From Erythroxylum novogranatense (lineage: Eukaryota > Streptophyta > Magnoliopsida > Malpighiales > Erythroxylaceae), in NCBI GenBank assembly GCA_029891385.1, contig JAIWQS010000180.1:54768-118767 (forward strand): a DNA stretch of 64,000 nucleotides, read 5' to 3'. Under the pieces are notes generated by a model. It was not told the origin of the DNA, did no database searches, and saw only the letters and a program-made list of their open reading frames with translations. The position numbers were made by a program, and so were the translations under genes. The first letter of the stretch is position 1; every line of letters starts with the position of its first letter. Below, one piece after another: positions 10,188-23,040 of the stretch.

Positions 10188-11873
10188 TCCTTATGCTCTC
10201 ACGATTCTAATGCCACCGAAAACGCCAATTCGGATCGTAAATGAAAAGTTATAACCAAAATAGTCAAAATCAACACTTTATCGACTTCGCTCAAAATTGG
10301 AAAACCTTAGAGGCTAGCTTGTTGTTCAGTTTCTTCATAAAACTTGTAGGTTTAGGTCTCTAGTTTAATTTAAAATAAGAATCGCTTCAATCGGAGCTCT
10401 ATAGCTCAAGATATTCTAAAATTAGTGAAGTATATTCGCATTTTGACAACCGATCGCTGCACTTTGTTTCAAACCACCTTTTTCAAATTAAAAGCAATAC
10501 TGACCAATCAAGTATAAAAGATAGAAAATTATCTTATGAATCCAACGCTCAAAAATCGCTAAATCGGAAGTTTGTACAAAAAGTTATGGCCAAAGAAGGA
10601 AGAGAGGTCAAAACACAAAAGAGACGACGACGCCAAGACAGACATAAAAATTCGCCTGTGATGACGCCAAGACATACGCAAAATTAAATCTGTGATGACG
10701 CCAGCACAGACAAAAAATTGCCTGTGATGACGCTATCACGCATTTAAAAATGAAGCCTAACTTCGACCGAGCCCTTTCTCCGTAACATCCCCACTTTGAA
10801 GATGCATAACTTTTCACTGTAACTCTAAATTAGACACGCTTTAATTCGCTGGAAAGCTAAGAGACAAATCTACAACTTTCATGAAGATCACGGACTAAAA
10901 TCCAACCCTATAAGGGCCAAAGTTGACTCAAAGTTTTATCCTCGAATCGCCATTTAGGCAAAGACTCAGATCGACTCTAACAACTCACACTTTGCAATCA
11001 ATACCTCAAAATAGCTCATTAAACTTCATGGAAAGTTTCACAGCTTGTCTAACACCCGCATGAAGTCTAACATAATCCCATTCGACCTATAACAATCCAT
11101 AATTTGGCTGAAAGCTTAAAACACCCAAATTTAACTCAAAGAGCACATCACCCATAAATTTTCGTAACTTCAACAACTTCTAAACTTCAGGTAAATTTCA
11201 GAAGCTCTCTCAAGGCAAAACTCAATGATAAAAGACTCAATACACATACTTCACACATAGATCACAAATCAACATAAACACATGATGAAGAGAGTACTAG
11301 AGCTCTCATTCTCTTTTCAAATCATAATAAAGATTCGTGCATAGCTTTGGTTACATATTGGCATATTCATTAAGATCAAGTACAACATACAAAAGATGAG
11401 ATGCTCAATGATCAATATGCTTACAAAGCTATTCCAAAAGCTAGTTACTAACTTAATACAAAGTTCCTAAGTTTCTTGGAGGATGCCTTGTTTTGCAAGG
11501 TTCAAATCTCAACTTTGATTTGCACTGAGGAGGAGAATGTGGTGAGCTAACACTACTCATATAACAAGTTTATAGCCATCAATAATGAGCCACACAACAC
11601 ATCATTAATAATCCAAACAATAACAATTCATCATATTAAGCTCAAATAACCCAAAATCATCACATAAGCACAACATGAGAGTTTATCTCAATCAAACACA
11701 CATTATGCATCATAAGCACAATTAAAGAATGGAATGCACACAACAAAGCTCGAGAGTTCCATAAACACGATTTTAAACTGAATTTTACCAGAAACACGAC
11801 GAGTCCATTTTCAATCTCCTAAGCCCTGCAAGCAGCCGGAGAAGGCTAAAGGGGGTCAACGTGCACGTGACTA

Positions 11874-11879
11874 TCAAGT
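11874..11879. promoter_or_regulatory. CACGTG in the 5' LTR of A
   Basis: Same core as at 4573, here within gtcaacgtgcacgtgac. This is the expanded form also seen in inverse orientation at 48142 and 57583. Confidence 0.45.
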
Positions 11880-12816
11880 AGGTTCTCTCTGCCCAATCAC
11901 AACTCATTTATGCTCACACATTCAAGAAAAATAGATTTCACGCTTCTTTCATACTTTCAATCATCATAGTTTCACACTTTTCTTCAAATCAATAGAAATA
12001 CACTTTCAATATACACACAATGTAGCAAAGATAGCACACGTAGGCATTTGCCCATTACACAAAAACTATAAAATGTTACCCACCTATCGAGAAACCGAAT
12101 TCAAGATTGCCCTTCCTCCTTATTCGAGTGGGGTTTTTTGAGTTCCTTCAATTAAATCACACTTCATTCAATAAATACATTTTCAAAGAAGGTCATAATA
12201 TTCATAAATCAAGCAAAGATGAAAATAAACCTTAAACCTAATCCCATTTATAGGACATTTGCTTAGAATAACCATAACCTTAGCTTAAAAGTCCCTAAAA
12301 TCCATAGATCTCACGCTTTCTCTATCTTTCTTCAAACTCTACACAAACCCTAACTTCCATCCTACACCATTTTCGAACCTAACCTAAGCAAAGATGGAAC
12401 TTACCTCTCACAAGTGGTTTTCTTATTTCCTCCTTCCTTCTACCTTCCTTCAAGCCTCCAACAACTCTCCCTTTCCTCTCGGTCAAGCTTTCTTTCCTTG
12501 CTCACGCTTTTGTTTCTCTTCCTTTAGGTGACTTACGACAACTTTGCTACTCCACTTCTCTCTCTTAATTCCTTTATATCTCAACCTAAAACCCTACCTC
12601 AAAACTATGTAGTTTTGATACCCTTTAAAGCTCACTTATAAGACTTGGGCTTTCCTCCTCATAAGCCCATTCACCTCTAATCTACTTATTTCTAACCTTC
12701 CTTCTTCTTAACTCATTCTTTCCCAAAGCCCATTCCATCCAACATAAAGTCCAAGCTTTCATTTAATTCCCAACTTCTGATTCCCAATCATACATGCTAA
12801 ATCCAAGCCTCAATAA

Positions 12817-12834
12817 ATATATATATATATATAT
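12817..12834. repeat. (AT)n microsatellite
   Basis: An uninterrupted alternating at run in the LTR of A. The other LTR has only a short interrupted version at the equivalent place, so length differs between the two LTRs. Confidence 0.85.
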
Positions 12835-12922
12835 AAACACACAATTAAAACAATTAAGGCAAGAATAGTAAATAAATAAATGAATAATCAATTAAATAAA
12901 CGAAAAATTTTCTGGCCCAACA

Positions 12923-12927
12923 CTAAG
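12923..12927. repeat. Right target-site duplication of element A (ctaag)
   Basis: Identical to 2727-2731, immediately after the LTR end ccaaca. Confidence 0.9.
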
Positions 12928-13400
12928 GCTTCGCCCCAAAGGTCATCCCAATGGTGTTTCGTGGTTCGCTCGTGTGGTCATGTATGCCCACAACACTTCG
13001 GCCAAGCTCTTCCATCTAAGTCTTTCGTCTGCTCAGCGCTTCTTAAGAGCACTCATTATCTTTTTTGTTTGTGTTTTTGCAGACCGTTATTTTGGGGTGG
13101 GCTACGGAGGTCAATCAGTAGCCTTATTTTTAATCGATCGCAGAAATCTTTGAACTTATCGTTATCGAATTGTCGACCATTGTCCGTGACCAACACCATA
13201 GGCATCCCGGCTTAGTTAGTATATTTTTCATTTAAACTTTCCACCTTCTCGCCGGTGATCAGAAGTGACCGCCCGCTTCTCGCCCATTTGGTGAAGTACT
13301 CCACCGCCACTATCAGAACTTCTTCCGTCCGGACCGAGAGGAAAGGCCCCAAGATATCCATCCCCATTGAACGGGGATAGGATGACTCACAATTTCATCC
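12928..13400 (-). pseudogene. Integrase catalytic core of element E
   Basis: On the minus strand, the right part reads GMDILGPFPLGPDGR near 13310-13375, then VAVEYFTKWA after a frame change (first catalytic Asp region). The left part reads GMPMVLVTDNGRQFDNDKFK near 13150-13215 (second catalytic Asp, TDNGRQF). The YFTKW and DNGRQF boxes are diagnostic of Tat/Athila-type integrases. The region continues at 2731 beyond element A. Several frameshifts are present. Confidence 0.85.
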
Positions 13401-14335
13401 TCTCGATCACGGTGAGACAGTCGCTATTTTTCCTGGCAGCCTCACATCTACGACTTTTTCCCGATAGCCTTTCCTCATCGCACAAGAATATCCCCGTCTC
13501 GATCAGCCTATGGGCTAACATTCTACCTCCCACGTGGTTGCCACACATCCTTCGTGGACTTCAAATTTATTGCTTGTTCTCGCTTCTTCTTCGCTTAAGC
13601 ATCGCAAAGAAGGCTAGTCATAAGATCGCCAGACAGGCATCATTCATGATCACGATTCAATGGCTTTATTCTCAATTTCTTGGCCTCTCGAGGTTTTTTG
13701 CATGTTGTGTTCTCTAGACATACTGCCTAATCGGTTCCATCCAACTCGATCGACCCGGATTTACCTCAAGCACTTCCTTGGCTTTTTGAATGTTAGGCGG
13801 TTTACTGCTCGACTAGAATGTTATTTTTGGCGCCTCGATCCGAGGCCATTTGGAGAGCGATCTGCTTTAGCATTTTGAGCTCGTTTCTATCCTCGTTGAT
13901 CGTATCGCTAGAAATTACTTAACTCCCGCTTTACTAGCTCCAAATAGTCGATCATGTCGCTCCTTGGCTTCATATTGCCCAAAGGACTCGCTAACCACCA
14001 CTGGCTATCGCTATATATTTTAGTGCTTTACCTCTGCTTCCTTAGCCACTGGAGGCAAGCTATCGAGCCTCATATTCTCCTCGTTATTAGAGGCCTGAAT
14101 TCTAGCCGAGGGCGATTCCACCTTCTCTTCTCAGATGTGGGTCGACATCACCACTCCGCCTCCAAGATCCTTCAAATATTGACTAACCACAACAAACAAG
14201 CTTCAGTGTGGAATTGCTCATCCTCGAGCTGGGTTGGCTCATCTCGCAATGAAGTTTGCCAATACTGTGCTCTTAATCGTCATCCGGCTTGTATTGTATG
14301 TCGAACTCCTCCCAAATTTCTACCGCCCACTTTAT
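13401..14335 (-). pseudogene. RNase H and integrase N-terminal region of element E
   Basis: Recognisable minus-strand pieces are FDIQYKPDDD near 14285-14310, EMSQPSSRMSNSTLKL near 14190-14240, and AKEAEVK and VSESFGQYEAKER near 13950-14060. They match the second RNase H domain of Tat elements in order. Sequence between 13400 and 13900 should hold the zinc-binding domain but is heavily frame-shifted. No continuous frame remains. Confidence 0.65.
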
Positions 14336-15480
14336 TAGTCAATTCAAGTCTCGGGCTTTTAAAGGCACCGCCGAGGGTTGGTCGGTCCATACCTCAATGG
14401 TATGAATTTGAAAGTAGGGTCTTAGCTTCCGGCTGCCATTATTAATGAGAGGGCTAGCTTTTCTATAGCGCGATACCTTGCTTCCTGGGTTGGTCAACAC
14501 CTTTGTCGACGTAATAGATCGGACGTTGCTCATTTCCTCCGATCGAATAAGTATCATACCGATTGACCCTTCAGAATCGCCAAATACAAAATCGATTCTC
14601 CTCAACCGCTTTTTACAGATAGGCGGCTAGACAAGTATTGCTTAAGTGTTGAAAAGCTTTCGCATTCATCCGCCATTGAATCGGGTCACATTCACTTTCC
14701 TCAAAATTTTGAAAATGGGAGGCACTTGTCTCCCAACTGAAACAAACCTCGCAGAGAGACTATCCGACCCATCAATATCTGTATTTCTTTCAAGCATTAC
14801 TACGAGGGCATTTGGATGATGGCTTCGATTTTCTAGATTAGCCTCAATCTCCGCTGAGTAATCATAAACCCCAGAACTTTCCCGATGCCACACCAAAGAC
14901 GATTTTTCCGTGTTCAACTTCATCCGAATTCATATGGTCCGGAAGGCCTCTTCGAGATCTCCCACATGCCCGCAAATTGCCTTACTTTTGACCACCATAT
15001 CATCTACGAAGCTTCAACAGATCGACCGATCTATTTTTGAAGACCTCCATGACGAGTCACCGATAAGGGCCCCCGTGATTCTTCAGTTCAACGACATTAC
15101 TTGGTAACAATATGCGCCCGGCCTGCTATGAAGGCGCCTTCTCTTCATCTTCGAGGCTCATCTGAATTTGATGGTAGCTCGAGAAAGCATCCAAGAAGTC
15201 AGAAGTTCATGTCCGAAAGTGGAGTCTACTATTGGTCGATCTGGTGGGGAAACCGTCTTTCGACATGCCTTGTTCAGCCGTCAAGAAGTCGATGCACATT
15301 CTTCATTTCCCATTTTTCTTCTTCACTAACACCACATGGCGAGCCATTCAGTGGTACTTGACTTCTGATGAACCCGACTTCGAGTAGCTTTCTATTTCTT
15401 TCTCGATCACTTCGCCGCTTCCTCAGAAGGCGATCGCTTTTGCCTAACCGCTTGTAATCTTGTCAATACCAAGTGAGTGC
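14336..15480 (-). pseudogene. Reverse transcriptase region of element E
   Basis: From right to left: IEKEIEKLLEVGFIRS-like sequence near 15380-15420, NKACRK near 15270, DSTFGHELL near 15215, SYHQIQMSLEDEEKAPS near 15130-15180, the catalytic FVDDMVVKSK at about 14980-15010, and LNTEKSSLVWHRESSGV near 14870-14920. RNase H-type pieces GSIGMILIRSEE and NNGSRKLRPYFQIHTIEV lie at 14400-14570. The YxDD box (here F-V-D-D) is intact but the region changes frame many times. Confidence 0.85.
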
Positions 15481-16100
15481 GAGGCGACCGATCGAGAAAT
15501 TCCAGCATGTCACTCTGCACCCAAGCCAAGACCGATCTATTTTCCACCAAACAAATCCGTGATTTTCTAACTAGTCCCTCTCAAGCTCTGAACCTAGATT
15601 TGTGAATTTAGAGAGATCGGTTTTGTCCAAGACGACTCGCTGCTTCTTCCATCGGGTTCATCCTATCCATCTCCTCATCGGTTCTCACATCAAGAGAGCT
15701 CACAGACTAACACCCCATCTAATGTCTTTGTTTTGCTAAGTAGCACTCCCTAGCATTTTTTTTGACCTCTTATAAGATCGATTCCATGGGCGCTGGAATT
15801 TCATCACTTGGTAAGTAGTGGAGACGATCGCCTAACGGCGCTTTCGAGTAGCTCACCCAATTATCGCATTGTACGCCCTTGAAACTTCACCATCGAATTC
15901 AACGCCTTCCATTTGACGCGACCTTTGCCTTAACTTTACTTTCAAACGCATTCGCAAATGAATAGGCCGATGCTCTAGTTACCCCTTCGATGGGTCCTTC
16001 TATAGTAGTGAGTCGGTCTTCTGCACTCTATCACCAAGGCATCAGAATACAACAGTTGGCCGAGCTACCAGATCAATCATCACCCGCTTCACCAGAGTCG
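15481..16100 (-). pseudogene. Protease and protease-RT linker of element E
   Basis: The minus strand shows YNAIIG followed by VSTTYQVMKFQRP at about 15770-15880, the conserved Tat linker after protease. Further right, near 16055-16080, is a DSGSSAN-type active-site box in which one T is missing, shifting the frame inside the box. The order (active site upstream, YNAIIG downstream) is correct for a retroviral aspartic protease. Confidence 0.7.
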
Positions 16101-16922
16101 CCCATGTTCAGATTTACAACGAGGGCGCATCACGAGGATAACTTACACCATCAAAGTCGACTTGTCGAACTAAATCATCCCGCCGTTCTCCTCGCTCTTT
16201 TAGTTGATGAGTCTCACGAATTGCTTGGTATATCTCTTTCTCCCTTTAGCAGGGATCCTCACGCATTTCCTCGTAATATCATGTTGATGACCCCGCCGGC
16301 CACCATCTTATTGTCATGTTGCTTCTTTCCTCGATCGACCACTCTTCGCAGATCGATCGTCTCAGATTCAGATTCCGCCTCTATCATTTCTATCATTCCG
16401 CCCATTCGCCGCCATTCTGTTGGATCGACCGCTTCTTATGTTCGTATCTCGATCGACATTTTGCTCATTCCTCACAAATCGCCTAACCTTCCCTGCGTTG
16501 TATGAGGAATTCAATTTCTTTTCAATTGCTAGCAATTTTCCATGTCATGACCAATGTCTTGTGAAAACGACAAGATAGATCGGAGTTCCTATCCTCGGGG
16601 AGTCTTCATCTTTTCGGTTCTTGATAGTTTCCCATCCGCTTATGATCGCCAAGATTTCAGATATCGCTCGTTGAGCGGGTGAACTCGTCGATATCCCTCG
16701 TCGATCGCTTGACTTTCTCCACTGACCGCCTTTTTGTCGCCAGCGAACCACCGCCTGGCTATTTTGGTAGCGATCATCCGTTTCTACGCTTCAGATTTCT
16801 CAACACTTCTTCGAAGTCGAATTGAACACCTTCATCTTCAGAAGACCAACCCGATATCGCTGGTGATATCCGAGTCCGTGTCCCATGAGAGTAGCGTATT
16901 ACATCAAGAGATTTAAACTCAA
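16101..16922 (-). pseudogene. C-terminal part of gag of element E
   Basis: Near 16480-16590 the minus strand reads CRFHKTLVM, then KEIEFLIQRREG after frame changes. This resembles the CxFHxxxGH...LKxEIExLI segment between gag and protease in Tat elements. Basic, Arg/Ser-rich sequence lies to its right (16600-16760). It stops at the boundary with element C and appears to continue at 37621. Confidence 0.55.
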
Positions 16923-16923
16923 G

Positions 16924-19900
16924 ATACTTTTTTTTTTCGAGCTATTGATTCCACGCTAAACAAGCAAACACAAGTAGTAATTAAAATCCTGTTCAATAAA
17001 ACCAGCTTTCAGCTATTACACCATCCAAAGAATAATTATAATCACCAACGCAAAGAAAACATTAATACCACAATGGCTCAAGAAAATATAAAGCCTTGTT
17101 ATGCAGTTGATTGCGAATACAATTTACTAAGACACTAATGCAGACATTTAACCGATCCCGATCTCTAACCTTTACTGCTTACAGAGACATACTCCTTGTC
17201 AACCGGTATTCTTCAGACCAAAAATAGATGCAAATTTTGGGTGAGTTTTTGCGAATCTCAAGGAGAAACCATCATCGATGGTTCACTAAATCATGCATTA
17301 CGCATATGGCGCATAAAGATAGTACAAGAATAATCAATTACCAAGAAGTAGCCAAGAATAATTTAAGAATATGAAACCATTCACAATAATTCATACCATT
17401 ACGAAGCAAGATATGTCACGTATCAATCATTCAGTGCAAATGCAATGCATATGTGACTCTTTCCAGCTTATTCAAGATTGCCCAAGTGCTCACCAAGGTT
17501 CAATGGGACGCCGTGTGATTTTCTCCCTGCTCGAGGTCTGCCAAGATAAAGATGAGAGCTCAAGCTCTTATCAAGAAAATAGCAACTGGGGCACGCCCAT
17601 TATCCGATCATGTAATTATGCACGCAAAGGCAAGATTCAAAGGAATGTAAAGGTTTGGCTATAAAGCCCAAAGTAGCAAGAAGTCAATGATATGGCTATA
17701 AAGCCCAAGATAGCAAGTTGTTCAAGATGATGGCTATAAAGCCCAGCTTGTCATTATCAAGATCATTCAAGACAAAGAAATCATACAAAACAATCCCATA
17801 CACGCCAAGAGTCACGCAGTTGATCATTCAATTCACTTTTGCACGAATTCACGCTGAGCATGTAAACAACCAGAAATTTGAGAAACCAACTAGGTTACTC
17901 ACCTATTACTTCCGAGCTAATGCCGGAAGTCTCTCGACGCTTGGTCAATCGACGCCCAATCGGGCCTCTATATGAATTAAAAAGCACGAGTCACTAAATA
18001 TGAAATTTGTGCTCATGTTGATGAGATATGCATGTTCATGAATTTCCTGGCCCTAATCTTTTTTTTTCCATTATAAAATTCTATCAAAATTAGAAATCCA
18101 TCAAGGCCGACGGCAATGCAATTCGCACTCTATAGTCCCCAATTAAATAAAATGTTGATTACCTAACAATTATCCGGCCACGCCAATTTTCGTCCAAAAA
18201 TTCCCAAATTTCACAAAATGAAATTAATATTATACTAATCCGACGCCTCAAGAATCAGGTCAATCGGACGCCTGACTGAAAAGAAATTGACAAAAGAAAC
18301 AAGTAGGTCGCTTAATGCCATTGAAATTCTACCTCTTCCTTCCTTTCTTTTTTATTGCCAATCAGAATTGCCAACAACCATAATTCTTAACACACAAATT
18401 GAAAATACAAACCATAGCTGGTTGAAAGGTCATGAAAAGCTCTACAATTCTCAAGAAGACCACAAAATCAATTCCAACCCTAAGGGTGTCAATATCCCAT
18501 CAAAGTTACTGACCTACTCAAAATCTACCAACACAGGACAGTACTTTGCAAATTCAAGAACTCACTGATTCTTCAGCTAAAAATTACCACATAAATATGC
18601 TCAATAAGTTTACAATGTCATCTACAACTTTCATGAACATCCCAAAATCAAACTCCATTGCTAACTTGGTCAATTAATTCACCTAATGTTACTATCTCTG
18701 AAATCCTTCAATGTGGGCAGTAACATTACAGCAAGCATAACTCCATATATACAAGTCAGTAAAATCAGAACTTTATATCCCTGAAAAGATAACATCTCAA
18801 ACTTCAATTTTCATGAAGCACTTAACATCCAATTCGATCTCTAACAATTTTAAAACTGTTATGGAAGTTTCTGCCATGATCAGCACCTAACTTCCTAAAG
18901 CAGATTCAGTTTTTGTAAAATTATAACTCCCAAATATGACTTCCAAAATTATAAGCCATATATCATTCTCAAGATCAATAAGTCATCCAGAACTCTTCAG
19001 TACATTTCAAACTCCAACTCAATTCACAAAATTACTAAATTCCTCCAAACCCGAATGTGCACTAAATGTGCCCATCCAACTAGGTTTCATCACAAAGCAT
19101 AAAACCAGCCAATAGTTATCATGTCATATCTCCTAATATACAACTCGAAAATAGCAAGATCAGTAGCAATGGAAAGATAATTCAATATGCTACAACTTCC
19201 ATGAAGACCATTCTCCTAATTCCATCTCAATAAATTCAGAAAATCAGCAAAGTTCATATGTTGTGGTTTCGGTTACTGTTCACAAGTAATGGAACAGTAA
19301 CTTTCCATTCAAAATTCACCCTTCTATCATTGAAATTTAACAACACCTATTTCATACTAAATTGAAGTCAACAAATCAAAGTTTCAGTGGCCACAAACAT
19401 TGCCTCATTTGCATAACAACACTATGAGTTATGGTCAAAATAAAGGTAATAGGTCAAATATCAATTTTCCAGCTTTACTTCTATTCACTTCCTTTCATTC
19501 CTATAACCTTCCTACATCCATAAGCATCTCAATTGGACAAAAATCAGTCCCTATATCATATCTACATTCACTAGGCATTCTTACTCAAAAATTGGCAGCA
19601 CTAACCTCTGCCCTTTCCATGCACAATTAATCATCAATATGAATTCAAAATCAAGTTAAAACCAAACTTAACCATTACCATTCATTATCCTAACATGCCT
19701 TACATTTATACCCATTAATTTATACTAAAATTTTCATTAAGGTAAAGCATCAATAAGCTTAATAACAATACCACAATCCCCTTTAGATGCTCCTAACTAC
19801 CATGATTCATAAACTACATAATCAAAGCATAAGTAAACACTTACCAATTCAAGCTTTTTCCATCTTCAAACTCTCTTCAATTCTTTAGTTACCACTCTCA

Positions 19901-20800
19901 CTCAACACCTTCTCCACTCTATTCTTACACATGCAAGTGTAAGGTCCTCTTAGAAAGGAAGGAGCTTGGTCAGCATAAAGAGGAGCTCTTGAATTTGGAG
20001 GAAAGTTGATGGAGAAGATGCAAAATTCATGGAGATGTTCCAAAGACAAGTGAATTTTCATGGAGCTTCAACATAAGCCAAAATTTTCACCCTTTTCATT
20101 CTCTCACAAGGCAACCACCGTGGGAAAGGGAGTGAGCAAACCAATAAAGCCATAAATGTAAAGGAAAAGATGGCAAATGTGATTGGATCCAATTTTCCAA
20201 AGAAAAGTCAAAGAAGGTCTTTAATAAAATTGATCCAATTCACAATAATTTCCACCCAATTTTGCCCTATAACTTTCAAGGGTCCCTTTATGGGTCCCAC
20301 CAAATAATAGTTCCAAATAACAAGAGAAAATTAACTAGCTCGCCACTTCATGCATTTATCCCATCCGAGAATTTCTAATCATTTTTCTCGAGAATTAATG
20401 AAATTCTCAAAATTATAAAACATGTAACAAGGCACTCCAAATAATTTTTCAATCATTAAAATCACCTTTTCTACCCCAAAACATGTTTAGACCAAGCATC
20501 GCGATTTTGCTTGGTCCGAATTTTCTCCGTAAAATTTCAGAAAATTCCTAAAATCCTTTAAAATCTATAACGCTTAAATAGCGACTCGTAATAATTTTTC
20601 CAAACCCATTAACCACGTTAATCACAATAAAATTGCTTTAGGCCTAATTATCGGAATTATCATGAATGCATAAACCGTAATTCCATGTACACAATTGACA
20701 TGTATCAATCCTATTATGCATGAACAAGATTAAATATTCCCCATTAGTCTCATCCTATGCCAATTTTACTATTTTACCTTCCAGAGGGGTGGATGTTACA
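16924..20800 (-). repeat. Putative 3' LTR-side sequence of element C (TGTAACATCC start on minus strand)
   Basis: The right edge ends ggatgttaca at 20800, i.e. TGTAACATCCACCC on the minus strand, a common start for chromovirus LTRs, and it abuts a polypurine tract. The left limit is not clear: no tg-type end is visible, only a poly-T tract at 16928-16939 next to a possible TSD. The interior is AT-rich and I recognise no gene; short open frames are scattered. A three-copy repeat lies at 17657-17750. It may be one long LTR (3.9 kb) or an LTR plus other insertions. Confidence 0.45.
17657..17750. repeat. Three 37-38 bp tandem units containing ggctataaagccca
   Basis: ggctataaagccca begins at 17657, 17694 and 17732, separated by agtagcaagaagtcaa-type linkers (spacing 37 and 38 bp). 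Function unknown. Confidence 0.8.
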
Positions 20801-20817
20801 ATTTACCTCCTTATAAG
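20801..20817 (-). promoter_or_regulatory. Polypurine tract of the 3' end of element C
   Basis: Reads cttataaggaggtaaat on the minus strand, directly before TGTAACATCC. The preceding gcgaaattctt matches the context of A's tract at 5635-5660, linking this end to a Tekay-type element. Confidence 0.65.
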
Positions 20818-23040
20818 AATTTCGCCCTCGAAATTCTCACCAATGGTTCACTATGACCGTATCACATGATTCTACATATCCCATACACCTTTCCACTTAA
20901 TGACTCACTTTTCAAGTGATCACATTAACCACTCTCACTCGTGGTTCGCCATTAATTTGGCTCACTCATTATCACTTAGTACAAGAGATTTGATTCAACA
21001 AGACTATTAGTTGGCATCTCATTTTCTTAGCTATCTTACTTGCCATTTCTAGAATAGTCACTACCTTTGGTTCCTATATATAACTCAGTTCAGTATTTTC
21101 GAATCTATTCACTGATCACATTTTATCCCTAATAACTGTTTTTCCCCCAATGCCATATAGTCCAATTCGTATTCCATTAAGTACATCTCCATTTCGTTGG
21201 TACCTCCCTTAATCACGTCAGGGGTAATTTACATTCCCTTGGTACCAATACAGTGACATTTAATTCCAATTCACTATAATCGAATAATGTACCTAATGTA
21301 GTCATTTGTTGTATGCCATTCACTTTATATTTAAATTGATTCTCGAAAGACAATTCACTATTCTATAGTGTTCACACACTTTATCCTGATATACTTTACT
21401 CTGCCTCATTTGTCCGATCCGCTCCACTTTAGCTAACCATGCAACCATTCTTAGTCACTTTCCTTTTTCTCACACATTTTAGTCTCAAATCCATTATGGT
21501 CTTTAACTCCCAAAGAGGTATTGTGTAAAGGTAACAAGATAGTCCTCCGTTGAATCAAAACTCTATAACACGACCATAATCAAACCTTTTTCCTTTTGAA
21601 CTTCATTCTATACCCACAATTCTTCAATTTCACTTTTCGCATATAATTACTAGAATGTCTAACTTCGACTGTTCACTTTCTTGTTCTAACTCTTTTTATC
21701 GGGTACACATACTTCTTCTTCGACTTTTTCACTGTTGTTGTTGTTTTTTAATTCCAATTCCATTCGTACATTCAACTCATCATAAAATTTATCACTTTAC
21801 TTTCTCGCACTCTTAACCATTCTTATCACTAGATTTACAACTTCAATTTTCCGTAAACACTTCACAATTACCCATAATCTGCTTGACACTCATTGAAAAT
21901 CCCAATATCTCGTAATTAACTGCTCATTGCAGCATTATCTGCTCACCAGCTTGAGTTTAGTAGCGTAATTGTTCGCTCATTACAAAGATTGTCGATTTAC
22001 ACCGGTCTCTTTTCTCAAATTAACACAAGATATCCTTATAGGAATCTACAGCTTCCATGACTTTCACTCATGAGCATGACACCAATACCATTTATCAACG
22101 CTGGCTCAATTTATTTCATACCCGCTCAACATATTGTCTCACTCAACACGCACCGCCCACTCTTCCAAAGGTATGTTTATCATCAAGATCGATTCCTCAA
22201 TTCATCCTATCGCTCTTTTTACTTTTCACTGCTCAACACTTCCAAACACATTCTGCCTCTAATCACAGCTACTACCATTTGCTTACCTCGCATAAATCCC
22301 TTATTAGGTCCTATTGACTTTACCATACATCTTTTACCCTTTTCATCGAGTCCACAATCGCAGTATTCGCAATTTCTTTACGAAGGTGTCAATACATCAC
22401 CTCATTGTCGCTTCCTTTTCAACCTCTTGTCTACATTCATTTACTCTTTTCATTTTCTCTTCTCAACTGCTTTTCATATCATTCATATCAACACATGTTA
22501 ATACCTTATCATCCATATTTAAACCTCCAAAATTTCCATTTTATTTTAAGATCTCACTTTTAGTTTGGGACTCTTTTATTCATCGCTTCAAACTGGATTC
22601 CTTAATAGCCAGATCATAAATGGAGATCGATTCACGCCACATTGCAATAGGATTACCTCCAATTAAAATTTCACTCATGTTGGATGCTTTACATTTCTAT
22701 ACACACAAGGCGTATAACCTCCACAAGTATGAGCTATGACCCAATTTCACTTTTAATTTTGTCCATACTTTTATCCATTTGACCGCTCGTCTTTACTACC
22801 ATCTTTATCCCGTCCACGAAAGTCTCATCAATCAATTATTATACCTAATGCTTTCAATCATTCTTCACTATATGCATTATCTCAATCGTAACACTTTTAT
22901 GCCATAATTTAAATATCGTAACATTCCTTACACTAAGGTTCCTCGTGTCACCACATAAACATTTTCTTTCACACTTATTCTCGTAATCTATACCACAAAG
23001 ATTTTATCCTAAACCAATTTGTAACCCATACAATTCAGAC
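20818..23040. other. 2.2-kb AT-rich noncoding stretch inside element C
   Basis: It lies between the polypurine tract and the first recognisable integrase C-terminal sequence. No conserved gag, pol or env motif is visible on either strand. Three overlapping plus-strand open frames at 22057-22619 have low-complexity Phe/Ser/His/Ile composition and match no known domain. In element A the equivalent interval is only about 100 bp, so this is an expansion of the 3' region or an unrecognised insertion. No tg...ca ends with a TSD were spotted. Confidence 0.5.

Larger units (their letters stand above)
2732..12922 (-). mobile_element. Ty3/gypsy Tekay (Del) chromovirus A, complete but decayed
   Basis: Two long similar LTRs (2732-5634 and 10188-12922) flank a minus-strand gag-PR-RT-RNase H-INT-chromodomain region, with a perfect 5-bp TSD ctaag. 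The LTRs open tgttgg and close ccaaca. Domain order, the VKVLWRNHS chromodomain motif and the VLALIDPGSTHSFVS protease box place it in Tekay. The 5' LTR lacks about 130 bp on its internal side, together with the expected PBS and gag start. Many frameshifts occur, except in protease. It is inserted in the INT gene of element E. Confidence 0.9.
10188..12922 (-). repeat. 5' LTR of element A, lacking its internal-side 130 bp
   Basis: Similarity to 2862-5634 starts at ttccttatgctctcacg (about 10188) and runs to the terminal ggcccaaca at 12922. The first 130 bp of the LTR as seen at 2732-2861, and the PBS that should lie next to it, are absent. It contains CACGTG at 11874-11879 and a short (AT)n run at 12817-12834. 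TSD ctaag follows at 12923-12927. Confidence 0.88.

Noticed and set aside
13367..14445. Plus-strand frames of 116 and 163 aa opposite the integrase/RNase H of E
   Set aside because: Minus-strand motifs (FTKWA, DIQYKP, AKEAEVK) show the coding strand; these are shadows.
15990..16505. 171-aa plus-strand frame
   Set aside because: Lies opposite the protease and gag C-terminus of E; no domain, Ser/Pro-rich shadow frame.
17655..17750. Possible tRNA or snRNA cluster suggested by the repeated ctataaagcc
   Set aside because: No cloverleaf or A/B-box arrangement; simple 38-bp tandem repeat.
22057..22619. Three overlapping plus-strand frames of 86-143 aa
   Set aside because: Low-complexity Phe/Ser/His/Ile composition, no domain, and overlap in different frames within an AT-rich transposon segment.
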